Shown here: positions 1 through 21,386 of the stretch, piece after piece | Position numbering within the stretch: the first letter of the stretch is position 1 | How the letters are laid out: every line of letters starts with the position of its first letter | NCBI RefSeq assembly: GCF_964199755.1 | Contig: NC_133904.1 | Location: 310,001 to 374,000 of the forward strand | Direction of reading: 5' to 3' | From: Larus michahellis | Lineage: Eukaryota > Chordata > Aves > Charadriiformes > Laridae | Length of the DNA stretch: 64,000 nucleotides | Notes under the pieces: generated by a model | Seen by the model: the letters and a program-made list of their open reading frames with translations, nothing else | Databases searched by the model: none | What the model was told of the DNA's origin: nothing | Translations under genes and position numbers: made by a program

Positions 1-71
1 GACAGCGAGGCAGGGTGCCCTGGCACCGGCTGCGCAGCCCAGGCGAGCCCACGCACTCTGCCTCCCTCCAG

Positions 72-2390
<2,319 letters not shown>

Positions 2391-2834
2391 GCTGGACCAA
2401 GGCAGCGCCAGCCCCACGGGACCCAGCTCTCCCCATAGCTTACGCCATCTCTGTGCCCAGCATGTCGCTGTGTCCTGTTACCCACAACGCGCCAGGCCAG
2501 ATCCCATAAACCTGTGCTGCTGTAGCCATGGCTCCGTCTCCTCCTTATCCCGCCTCCCCGGCACCCGCCGTTCTCCCCTGTCCCCCTGCAGAGGCACCCA
2601 CCAGGGTCCGGGTTGCCTGCGCCTGGCCTGAGCAGCCCTCCCTGGGGTTTCCCTGAGCCACTGCTGTCCTGGGGAACGGGCCTGGGAGGGCCACTGGGGC
2701 TGCCCTGGTATGGGGGGCCTCAAGGGACTGCGTGTGCGTAGGGAGCCAGGGCCAGGAGCCGCAGGGACAGTCGGGGCTGTGCAGGGAAAGGTGCTGCAGG
2801 CAGGCAGGGATCAGAGCTGGGTGCCCATCACAAG

Positions 2835-5364
2835 TTTATTACTGGGATGCTCACGGGAAGCAGGGCAGGGCTTTCTGTGCTCTCTGCTGCGGGCAGGCAG
2901 AGGAGGAGAGCCAAGGTGAAGCCAGACTGGGATCTGGCTCCGCTCGTGCCCGCGGGAGAGAAAGCACCATCAGAGGTGAGCGTGCCAGCCCCGGCGCGCT
3001 GCGGAGAGGCTCACAGCCCAGGCAGCCCTCGAGCGCCCGCACGCACAGCTCTGGGCAGCGACAGCACAGGTTGTCTGGGTGGCTGCTCAGGACCTGGGTT
3101 TAGGGCAGGGGTGGAGCAGGGGGGTCTCCTCTGGGCAGGGGTGAGATGGGACACGCACGACAGGGAGCAGGAGCCGGGCAGGCAGCGGGGCCAGGATCCT
3201 CGTGAGGCAGCGCTGTGGCACCGGGGCCAAACCAGCACCACCTGAGCCCTCCCGGCACCCCGGGGTGCCCATGCTGAGCCCGGAGGAGCAGAGCGGGGAC
3301 GGGCAGTAGCCTGGGCACCGTGTGGGGACAGAAGCCACCCGGCTGCTCTCAGCTTGGCCGTCCCGGGCAGCCTGTCCCTCGCGCTGGGCACTGGCCAGGG
3401 CCTGGCGCTGGGACTGCCGAGGGCTGACAGCCCCAGCCTGGGCCCTGGAGAGGGTGTGCAGCTGAGCTGGGCCAAACACCACCTGTGGGGAGAGGGCAGC
3501 CAGCCATGGCAAGGCTCTGCACCCCCTCCCCAGTGCAGCCGGGACATGTCCCTCCTCTATCCATCAGCATTCGGTGTGGGGGGCTCCCACCACGCTGGCC
3601 CAGACAGGGGTGTCCCCTCCCCTGCATGCAGGGGATGGTGCCATGGCCGCCCCAGCTGAGTGTGCCAGGGAGGGATGCCAGGAACTCCCTGTGAACTTGG
3701 GTGCCGGGATGGCAGCAATGGCCCGGGGTGTAAGCGCCCAGATCTGCTCGAGGACCTCTGCAGGGAGAGCAATGTCGGGGAGCCCAGCTGGGGCACAGAG
3801 CATGGGGTCAGGACGCCTTCCCCAGGCACAGGGGCTGGCAGGGCAGGCAGCAGTGACCGCAGGGCACGGTGCTGTCCCAGCCCTCACCTGCCAGTGTCCC
3901 GACCTCCACGAAGATTTCAGGTCCCCAGGCAGCAGTGGGGCCGAAGGCAGTGCTGGAGTGAGGTGGGCGGCCAGTGCCTCCGCCCGCTGCTCCGTGCAGC
4001 ACAGGCTCAGCGAGCCCAGGAAAGGGGCAACTTTGCTGCAGGGAGTGGGCAGCGCTGGGGGGCAGCATCCCCGCCTGTACCGAGGCAGCAGGCGGTGCCT
4101 GCCGTGACCGGGGGCTCCGCCATTGCTCCCAGTGGGCGCACACCCGCCTCAGCTCCCGCCTGTCCAGGTCCCGCAGCTCAGCAGCCTGCAGGGCAGGTGC
4201 CCCAGGGCCACCAGCTCGGTCTGGGTGCTCACCCCACGCTGCGGCAGGAAGGCAGACACCGCGGCCCGCATCTGGGGCAGAGCCCATCTGAGGGGCCAGC
4301 CACCCCCCGGCCCCCAGCACCTCACCTGCTCAGGTGACCAGCCGTCCAGCTCCCCCAGGGCAGAGAGGGACCCCAGTCGGGGAGCAGCAGCTCCCGCAGC
4401 TCCGGCTCACCCAGCCGGCCCAGGTGCAGGGTCTGGGCTGGCTCCAGTGCCCAGGTGCTGCCCCACAGCTGCGGCACCAGCAGCACCGTGAGCCACCAGC
4501 AGCCCCCAGCCCAGGGCCCCTGGGCAGCACCAGCACAGCCCCCCACAGACAGACTCCAGGACCAGCACGGCCCCCCAAGGACACCCCCCCCCATGGCCAG
4601 CACAGCCCTCTCACAGGCAGCCCCCCAAGACCACCAAAGTGCCTGCCAAGGCCATTCCCCCCCAGGCCAGCCCAGCAGAGCCCCACCACCCCCACCAGCA
4701 TGGCCTCTGCATCCCCCCTCACCCGCCCGGCCTGGCCCAGCGCAGCCTGGAGCTGGTTGGGATGCAGCACAGGGTCCCAGCTGAGCAGCCCCCCAGCTGC
4801 TGGGGGGCCATGACGGCCAGCTGGGCTGCGCTCCATGCCGCAGGGAAGGTGGCATGCACATCGGCACAGCTGGGCACGGGGGCTGCAGGGCTGGCCTGAG
4901 CAGGCTGGCCCCAGCCCCAGGACCCCCACGGTGCCCCGCGGGGTGCATGAGGGGGACACACCAACTGGGGAGGAGACAGCATGGGGACACCGGGCACAGG
5001 GACACAGTGCCAGTCCAGGGAGGGGACAGCATGGGGACACTAGGCACCGGGGACACAGGGCCAGCCCAGGGAGGGGACAGGACAGGGGATACTGGGAAGC
5101 AGGGACACAAAGTATGTGTGCAGGTCATGGGAGGGCACCAGGGACAGGAGGCGGATGAGCAGGGACAGGGCTGGGGACGGCAGTGCACAGTCTCATCTTG
5201 GTCCCCTGCTCTGGCAGCTGCCACCAGTGGGGCCACCAGCACGTCCTGCGGGCTGGGACCCTCACCCAGGGTGCCGGGGGGTGGCAGAGGCGTCCCAGCT
5301 CGCTCTGCTCCCAGTCCGGCTGGCTCTGCAGCAGCTGCTCCACCACGTCTCGCCTCAGCAGGAC
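2835..5364 (-). pseudogene. STRC: Stereocilin (STRC) C-terminal remnant, several frame breaks
   Basis: Stereocilin is an extracellular protein of inner-ear hair-cell stereocilia. On the minus strand I can follow its C-terminal quarter: VVEQLLQSQPDWEQ (near 5330), HATFPAAWSAAQLAVM (near 4840), LLSWDPVLHPNQLQAAL (near 4765), LGEPELRELLLPDWG (near 4390), VSAFLPQR (near 4240), FLGSLSLCC (near 4020), WGPEIFVEVGTLA (near 3920), GLPDIALPAEVLEQI and AIPAPKF (near 3750), and FGPAQLHTLSRAQAGAVS (near 3450). These match the human C-terminus in order. The frame jumps at a C6 run (minus strand, 5276-5281), a G6 run (4789-4794), near 4358, near 4190 and near 3944. The donor after PKFT (3689/3690) reads GG instead of GT. 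An AATAAA on the minus strand lies at 2835-2840. The N-terminal three quarters of the gene are not seen upstream. A few 1-nt breaks could be homopolymer sequencing errors, but the total makes a decayed gene more likely. Confidence 0.72.
4965..5100. repeat. Short minisatellite in the STRC remnant
   Basis: Two to three imperfect copies of a unit of roughly 55-60 bp, built around 'gggaggggacag', 'catggggacac' and 'gggcacagggacac', follow one another. They fall between recognisable STRC exon remnants and are not part of a conserved protein frame. Confidence 0.6.
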
Positions 5365-6639
5365 CTGGGGCAGCACCGGAGACGCGGAGAGAGGGGCCAC
5401 GACAGCAAGGACGGCCCGGCTGCAGGGGCAGGAGTGGGGATGGCACAGCCACAAGGCCAGGGCACAGGCAGGGACAGCACAGACAGGAGGACGGGGCACC
5501 GATGGGGACGGCACAGCTCCGGGACAGGGCAGAAGGGCCGCGGCATGGCCAGCCGTGGGGCAGCGCGCTGGCAGCGGGACGGGACGCGGTGCTCCCGGGG
5601 GACGGCGCGCAGGCTCTGGAGGGGCAGCGGGAAGCCCCGGCCGGCGGGAGGGAGCGATGGACGAACCCCCGACTCGGGCTGCGCCCGCAGCTGCCACCGG
5701 GCTGCCCACACCGCTCGGCCCCCGCCCCAGCCCCAGCCTCAGCTCCAGCCCCTCCACCAGACCCAGCCCCAGCCCCTGCACAGCCCCAGCCCCAGCCCTT
5801 CCCCAGCCCAGCTCCTCCCCGAGCCCCGGCCCCAGCCCATCCCGCTCACGCCGCTCCTGCCGCCGGGGCTGGAAGCGGCGGCGGGGCTGACTCCTGCCGG
5901 CCTGGGCTCGGGGCTGTAACCCGAGGCCGCCGCCGCAGACGGCGCCGGGCTACTGCAGTATTGATGCCAGGGACCGGCGAGGGGGCAGCGGGGCCGCAGG
6001 GACTGCCCGGGGTGCGGGGTCCGCCCGGGCCGGCTGCGGGGGCAGCCCCCCCTCCCCGCGCTGGGTGTCCCCGGCGGCCCCCGCAGGGGTGACCGGACCG
6101 GAACGCACCCCCCCCAGCGGCGGCGGCCCCGCAGCGGCCGGCAGCGCCCCCTGGCGGCCCCGGGGAGCGCAGGACCCGGTCGCGGCGGCGCGGAGTAACG
6201 GGAGAGGCGGGGGACGGGCGGTGCCGGTGCTGCGGGCGGCGGCGGGTGGCTCGTTCCGGACGGTGGGGCCGAGGCCAGGGCTGCCGGGGCCGGGGCAGGG
6301 CGAGCCCCGCCACGCCGGTACCCGCGGCCCGTCAGGCTGAAGGGCAGGACCGGCGGGCGCGGAGCCGGGAGCGCTCCTGGCGGGGAGCGGCGGCCCCTCC
6401 GCTGCCCCTCCGGGCTCGGTGACCGCGGCGGGAGGGACGCTCTGTTGCTGTTTCTCTGCCCTGTGTCTCAGTGGGGAACGGGGGGAGCACCGTCAGACGT
6501 GTCCGGCGCAGGGCCGGGCTTTTCCCCCGCTCCCGGCGCCGTCGCACGGGGACGATCCTCCGGCTCCCGCTCCTCCCGTCCGGACCCGGCGTGTCCGAGC
6601 CACCGCGCGGGCTCTCGGGGATTCTCCAGGGTCCCGGCA
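5365..6639. other. GC-rich, low-complexity stretch without a recognisable gene
   Basis: This holds a run of degenerate 'cagcccc' units at about 5715-5845 and then CpG-rich sequence to about 6640. Long open frames cross it on both strands, but they are proline/alanine/arginine-rich with no family match and arise from the base composition. It lies where the missing upstream exons of STRC would be expected, and I see none of them. It could be a CpG-island promoter, but I found no splice donor or start codon that would support one. Confidence 0.5.
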
Positions 6640-6771
6640 GCGCGAAGGCCTTGAGAGCCCCGCAACAACCAAAACCACCAGCACGCTACCACGCTATTCC
6701 GATCCCAACCCCAAAACATAGCACTATACCAGCCGCTCGTAAGAAAGTTAACTCACTCCCAGCCGAAACCA
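6640..6771 (-). mobile_element. Fragment of an avian endogenous-retrovirus LTR (5' part only)
   Basis: Read on the minus strand, the segment starting at 6771 opens with TGGTTTCGGCTGGG and continues through GTTAACTTTCTT and GGTATAGTGCTATG. This matches, position for position, the first 130 or so bases of the LTR copy at 39362. It is a truncated fossil with no internal retroviral sequence beside it. Its divergence from the other copy suggests it is old. Confidence 0.7.
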
Positions 6772-7441
6772 CTACAAAAGGCGAGAATCTCCCTCACACC
6801 GCAGCTCCCACGTGCTGTGGGGAACGTTTCTGGGCAGGAGTTTGTTGGAGTCTTCTCATCCCTCCCTCTCTCTACGTTGCATTTTACATAAACCCATTTG
6901 CTTCGGGGCTCCCCTCTGCTGCAGGAGCGCGTCACTCCGGCCGCTTTGTGAAACGCTCACTGTGAAGCGACACCGTACAGTCGTGAGTCCTGAGAGGAGG
7001 GACTTGACACCCTGGGGAGCAGAGGACCTGGGGATTTGTGGGCTGTCCCCAGGCTGCTCTGCCTGTGCCCCTTTGGAGGGGGCTGTCCTGTCCCTGTGTC
7101 CCGGAGAACACGGGGGGCCAAGGTGGCTGCCCCACTCCGAACCCGGGGGGAGAAACCACAACTGGGCACCGGCCTCCGGGCTCCCATTTGTGAGCGATCC
7201 CCACTGAAAGCGAGCAAGAGTTCGGGGGCAGCCTCTGCTCCCCTCTCCGTGTCTCACTTTCTGTTCAGCCCATGTCCCTGGGGCTCGCAGTGCCCATGGT
7301 GGCAGAGGGCAGCACCCCCTGTCCGAGCTCCCCCGGTGGGGCAGCCCTTGCCTTGCTGGTGCTTGGGCAAAGAATCGCCCTGCGAGCCGTCCGGGGGATC
7401 CGCAGGAGGAGGCTGGTGGCTGGCCCGGGCTCGGCGCTCAC
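6772..7441. other. Intergenic stretch, nothing recognised
   Basis: Mixed-composition sequence between the LTR fragment and the CATSPER2 relic exon. I found no protein family match, no poly(A) signal I would rely on, and no repeat family I could name. Confidence 0.4.
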
Positions 7442-7612
7442 CCGCGATGGCCACAATGATGCTCTTGAAGAGAAAGGGCGCGATCAGCACCCAAAGGATG
7501 ATGTAGGTTCCGCTGATGAACTTGCTCAAACTGGGGACCTCCCAAGCTTCCTGAAGCAGGTTGGGCCGTGGTGAAGAGCATGAGGACAGTCATCTTGGCA
7601 CCAGTAAAGCTG
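7442..7612 (-). pseudogene. CATSPER2: Relic exon of CATSPER2 (pore loop and S6 segment)
   Basis: CATSPER2 is a pore subunit of the sperm calcium channel. This minus-strand exon has an acceptor (tcttgcag) and a donor (GCGG/gtgagc). In one frame it encodes MTVLMLFTTAQ, matching the human stretch leading into the pore filter. One frame over it encodes LLQEAWEVPSLSKFISGTY and then IILWVLIAPFLFKSIIVAIA, matching human LLQDVWKVPEVSR and the S6 helix. Between the two, the T-x-D-x-W filter and the following Tyr-Ala are gone and the frame shifts, consistent with loss of about 8 bases. The exon lies between STRC and PDIA3 on the minus strand, exactly where CATSPER2 sits in human. I found no other exons of the gene. 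Confidence 0.75.
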
Positions 7613-10600
7613 CTGCAAGAAGAAAATGTCCCTGTCACGCGTGGCCTCTGTGTGTTCCCGCCCGCACGAGGTGAGGCGGGGTGAGAGGGGCACTCGCTGA
7701 TGGGAGCCTGACGTGTCGATGGCTGCTGGCTGAAGGTTGTGTTTGTCGGTGCCTGCACGTGAGCATGACCGAGCACATCTTTATCGGAACAAATTAGTTT
7801 ATGGTAGTGCTAGATAGCAGTATTTCCCGACTCATAAATCAAAGAATAGCATATGTATTTTTACTTAGTAAGCTCATTTAAAAAAAAACCAACAACAACT
7901 TCTATCATTCTAACTTCTATTTTCTGCTTAGAAGAAAATGCCCTTCTTTATGATTTTGGCACTCGATTTAGGTCAATAGTTAGCCCTGCAGAGCATCAAA
8001 ATTGCAAATTCAAGGGTCGGGAGCAGAGTAGTAGTTCATTCTTTAAGAGATGACACCGGCATGCCCCGTCTTCGTGTTATTTTCAGTTCTAAACTCGAAT
8101 TAAGTCTTTTTTGCTTCCTCCGTGTTCAGCAGCGGTGGTGGTGGAGCCCAATACGTAAAGCAGTGACAATAAATCTGCACTGAGGTACGTGAACCTCTTT
8201 TTTATTGAAGACAGGCGGAGAGGGGAGAGGAAGAACAGAGAAGCTGGTTTGCATTTTACTTCAAACAGGGATAATGTCAGCAGTTTTAACCTGAACCTCT
8301 TAGTTGTAGCTTGCTCAGTCATTAATTAGCTAAAAAATGTGTAGTGTCTTAACTCCTCCTGTTGGAATACTCCCTATACCTGAATGAGAGAGAATTTCAG
8401 TGATTAGCCATTTCTGCTGGGTTTTAGATGACTTTAGTGTTGTTTAATGCCAGCAAGGAACAGTATTTCCAGGTCATTTCACCCACCTATTTAAAACAAT
8501 TGTGCTGTTGCCGTGAGTAGCAATTAATCGCCTTATCTCCGGACTGTGTCACGGCAACTGAAAGTCATAGAGACAAAGTCTTTAAGGTTAAGCAATAAAA
8601 ATATACATTCCAATCAGTATTTCCATCTCTAGTTATTAGGCAGCTTGCAGAAGAGTGAGAGGGTACTATAAAATATATTTCCAGTTAAAAATGGATTCAC
8701 ATGAGTGAACTGAGCCAGCTACAATCACAACTTAATCACAGCTGAGATGAAATTTTGCAGGTTGTTTCAAAGAGCTGCTGGAATCATCGAGACTCCTGAG
8801 GTATATATGTACAAAAGTTTAGGCTAGAAAGATTTTGCCATATGTAAGCACATAAAAGATGAGAATGTTTGGGAAATGTGTGTTTAACTAATTATAGAGC
8901 AATTCCTGGGCAATAATGGCTGGGTTCAACCAAAGTAGTAAGTCTGAACTGTTCCTTTCTCCCCCTTCGCCAGTTAGACTTACAAAAAACAACGACAAAA
9001 AAAAACCCACCACACTTTGCAAGGGTGTATTTTATCAAACAATAGATTACACACTGAAACAAGGTGTTCTTTAAGAGCACTAACGTGCCTTTATTTCAGA
9101 AAGGTTATGGTTCGTCAGCTTCTGGGAACTCCTTGAAAATAATGCAGGAAAAAGGGCGACTGTGTCCCGCATTTAAGACGGTGATGTATAAACACAGCAC
9201 TGATGCACCAATGCTGACTGGTGCTGTGGCGCGGCGCCTCTGCGGGACACCGCTGCTAAAATGCTGGTGGCATCGTCCGCCTGCTGCCACCACACGGCGT
9301 CACCCATCACTGCCAAAGCTAATGGACAAGAGGAAACGGAGGGTGTCTGCGGGCGAGAGTTTGGTGGTTTGTTGTTTCCTTTTTTTAAAATACACCTTTA
9401 TATTGTTTCTTGTAAAGGTGTTAGTGTAACTGAAACCGTAAGCCTGACCAGCGACGCTCTCGTGGTTTTACTCCTGGGACTTGACAGGCACGTTTGTGCT
9501 TGCTAGTGTGAATATTTAGCACGGATCAGAAAATCCGATCAGTAAATGTGGTGGTCAGTTGCAGTTGTGTTCATTTGAACAAAAAATACACATCACAAGC
9601 TAAACTCTCTTCACCAAAGAAAAGGAAAAATTGTCTTTCACAGGCAGGAGGATATGAACTATGGTCTCTGTATCTGGGTAGTTTTGCCACTGCTTTGTCA
9701 TCTTCTGTCTGGAGTTGCCTCTGACAGGAGCTAAAACGACACAGTTCTTATCCGTCAGTGAGAGCTGACTCTCCCGTTTTTTGAGGTACCAGAAGTGACC
9801 AAATGTAATGTTAAAGCAAATGCTTGCCACCGCCTGAGACAAAAACACAGCAAAACCACACGCAGGGTTCGGAGAAGGTTTTGTGTGCCTGAATGAAAGG
9901 GTTTAGCTAGAAAATGATGGTGCGTGCCTCTGGGCCTTGAGGAATGACGTGGTTTTGGCCTGTGTCAGGAGGCTGGGTCACACCGGGATCCCCGCTGCTG
10001 CCCAGAATGGCCATAAGTGACGTCCTGCCCGTGCTGGGGCAATTAAGCTAAAGTTGCGTCAGCTGGCGGCTGATCCGGAAAGCAGCAGCCTGGTCCCAAG
10101 GAGAGCTGCCAGCAGTTCTGGGGGGTGACAGAGGCGTGTCCCCATGGCTCCCGGTCACAGCATCTGCGATACCGTCCGTTCTGCCTCCGAGGAGCCGCCG
10201 CCGCTGCCTCCGCTTTAAAAGGAACGCCAGAGAAGGGAGTGAATTATTACGCCTGGGGGAAAGCTAGTTTTGGCTGCTGCTTTGACAAATACCAACGGCA
10301 AGAGGTAGGTTTGCTCCCCGGTGTGGTGCTGTGTCCTGCTGGTGCCGGGGACGGAGGGGGCACGGGGAAATGCCGCAGATTTGTGCATTATTTAAGCTGG
10401 GGCACCATCTACTGGCAGTTTTTTTAAAAAGCTGCTCAATCTTCTAGTAAAACAAAAGCAGGTAATTATTTAACTTCCTCTTTCAAATTCCAACTGCGTG
10501 TATAAATAAAAACAAGTAGCTATGTTAAAGAGAGTGTAAAAGCATCATCTCCCCCCAGGGAACTCTGGTGTTATATTTCTTCTCATCGTGTGTTTACACC

Positions 10601-12300
10601 TTTCTTGCAGGTAACATAACTCTTACTTTTATCTTCTTGTGCAAGATGCTCCTGGTTGCAGAAGTTAGCTTTTCAGAGAAGAAAAGGAAAATTGTCTTGT
10701 CGTAAGCCAAAAACAGTTTGTGCACAAAATAATATTAATTTTTAGTTCAAAGGGCCAAGTGTTCTCTTTAAGAGTTTGACTATAAGAGAAGCTGGATTTG
10801 CATTCTGAAGACTAAGAGTATCCAACGCACAGAAAAAGCAATCAGCGGAATTGGCATTGCATATGTTTTCCCTGTAAAACCGCTGGTGTGCCTTACCTCT
10901 GCTCCAGAGAGATCCCGGTGTTCCAGCTGAACCCTCCTCAGAGGAAACGCAGGACTCTCCCCCCGCTGAACACACAGTCCTTGGCTCATTCCGAACAGCG
11001 GGATGAGCCAAGGGGGTTCCGAAGCAACCCCACCGGGCAGAGCATCTTTCTGCTTTCCTTCCCTTGGCTTCGTGGACAATACCGACTCCTGCCGTTCTCA
11101 TCACTCCTCAAAGCTCTCGCGGCCACTCCTGCTGAGCATCGAATGTCCTGGACGTGGTTCCTACTGAACAAAATCAGTTCCCGCCGACGTGAACTTCCCA
11201 CTCAGGTTGTTAAATACCTGTTCTTCCTTCCCTCTGTTGGCTGCCCAACTACTGCTCTTCACTTAAGAGGTGTTTGCATCCGGTCCTGAGAACAGCTGGG
11301 TGGGTACGAGATGATGGTCCCCACCCAGTTGTCTGCGGATGAGTAATTTTATTCCTAAACGAAAGGAAGGAAACTCAAATTGAGAACTCATGTGAAAATA
11401 CTGAAGGCAGATTTTACTCTACCATCCGTTTTTGCATTACTGAACGGCTGTTACTCCACAGCGGAGGCCTGAGAGGTACCTTGAAGCATCTTCTTCAACT
11501 TTCCACAGGCTAAAGGAATATGGTCAAACGCAGATTTTTTAGCTATTACCAGCACGCAGTTTTAAACCCATTCCTCTGGCAGTAACTAGGCCATTCTCGC
11601 ACCACTAACAGACAGAATGGCGTGCACAGGCTCTGTGCAGTGGCGCCAGCGGTGCTGGGAGCCCTGGCTCGTGCGGATCCGATGGGCCGCCACGGGGCAG
11701 CTGCTCCTTCCCCGCAGGCTCAGCTACCCCGGCTCCTGCTCTGCAGCCCCGCTGGAAGCGTGGTGGCAGGGCCCAGCAGGCATCTCCAACGGGAGGTGTC
11801 CCGGGGGTCCGGGCGTGGGAGCGGAAGGGCGCTCTGGCGAGGGGGAAGAAGGCAGCAGGAGCAGTGGTGACGGAGCTGTCTTCCCTCCCCAGCCTGGGCT
11901 GGTTCGTCACCTGCAGGAGCTGCTCTTCCAGCTCCGTGTCTGTCACGGGCTGGGTGGCGATGCGGGTCCCTTCCCACCCGCTGCCGGTGCACGCCAGCTC
12001 TGGGGTCACCGCTGTGCGTCCCCGCGGGGCCATCAACGCGCACCCCCGCGGGGTCACTGCTGTGCATCCCAGCACTTGGCACCACTGTCCCCTCGCTTCC
12101 TGGCCTTTGCGTCTAGATCACCCTCTGCGTTTCTCACACCACCACGAGATCATCAAATATTTCCTCCTTGATTCTCCTTTTCTTCCCCTTCCCAAGCCTT
12201 TGCTGCCCTGCCCTGGCTTTGGATCCTTTGGTGGCAATTTCTGTACGGCACAACCCCCCCGGGCGATGATTTTGTTTCTGTAACAGGCAGGATCAGGTTT
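7613..12300. other. AT-rich intergenic stretch, nothing recognised
   Basis: About 4.7 kb of mostly AT-rich sequence turning GC-richer after 11.6 kb. I looked for other CATSPER2 exons (voltage-sensor helices, N-terminus) and found none. All open frames are short and match no family. One exon-like stretch on the minus strand at about 11,890-11,960 ends in a plausible donor but matches nothing I know. Confidence 0.45.
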
Positions 12301-12329
12301 AGTCGGCCCTGCAGTTTGAAGTGCCGTCT

Positions 12330-12769
12330 CCGGAGCCTTTCCCCGCTCCCGGGGGTGGTCGGGAACGGGGATTCCTCCCGGGCTTTCCGAGAAGGCACGT
12401 GGCGAGGCGGGTTCGGAGCTTCCCGGCAAACGGCAGGGTCCCGCCGGGCCGGGCCGGGCCGGGCCAGGCGGCGGTAGGGAGGGGCGGAGGGAGCCGGGGG
12501 CTGCGCTGTCCGGGACGGGTCCCGGCGCCGCCCCCCCAGCTCCGAGCGGCGCCGAGACCCGGCGGCCGGGGGAGGGAGGGGCGTGGCCGCCGCAGCTGGC
12601 CCCGCCCCCTGTGTCTGTAGCCCATTGGTCGGGGCCGGCGTGACGCGCTGCGCGGTGCCCAACGGAGAGCTGCCACACGGCAGGTCCGGCTGGGGGGGCG
12701 GGACTTCCGGCTCTGCAGCCCCCGGCCCTGTTCAGCCGCCGCCGCCGCCGCCGAGGAGGGAGCCTCGCC
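12330..12769 (+). promoter_or_regulatory. PDIA3 CpG-island promoter
   Basis: Dense CpG sequence runs right up to the PDIA3 start codon. It contains an inverted CCAAT box (ATTGG at about 12625) followed by a TGACG core (about 12640) and several G/C boxes. PDIA3 is induced by the unfolded-protein response in other vertebrates. I could not make out a canonical CCAAT-N9-CCACG element here. No TATA box is seen. Confidence 0.6.
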
Positions 12770-21116
<8,347 letters not shown>

Positions 21117-21380
21117 AGTACCCGCTCGCCATCTTGTCAGGATGAGCTCTGTGTGAATCGGGGAAGCACTGGGCAGACTGGGGCCAGTTCTGGGTTGTGG
21201 AGAGCCAGTGACCGCGTGGGCTGAGGGGACCCAGCTGCTGTATCTAGTTCTGTTTAATTTCCTGCCGTCTCTTAGCTGCACTGTTGTGGGGCTCCCCAGA
21301 CTGGTTTGTTTTGTGGTTTGGGAGGGGGTGGGGGGTAGGGTTATTTTCTAATTTTTTTTGTACATTTGGAGAAGTGAAAC

Positions 21381-21386
21381 AATAAA
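21381..21386 (+). terminator. PDIA3 poly(A) signal
   Basis: AATAAA lies 265 bases after the PDIA3 stop, within a T-rich then G-rich context typical of a 3' end. A second AATAAA at 21773-21778 could serve a longer transcript. Confidence 0.8.

Noticed and set aside
4193-4240. A 47-base intron in STRC explaining the frame change near 4190
   Set aside because: The proposed intron still encodes residues matching human STRC (VALGHLPC), so it was exon sequence; the size is also below usual intron minima. Not fully excluded.
5300-5330. A 20-base intron in STRC to explain the frame change near 5280
   Set aside because: Such an intron is far too short to splice; a missing base in the C6 run explains it better.
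11890-11960. Exon-like minus-strand segment with a donor near 11,895
   Set aside because: The peptide (TDTELEEQLLQ) matches no CATSPER2 part or other family I know; it could be chance.
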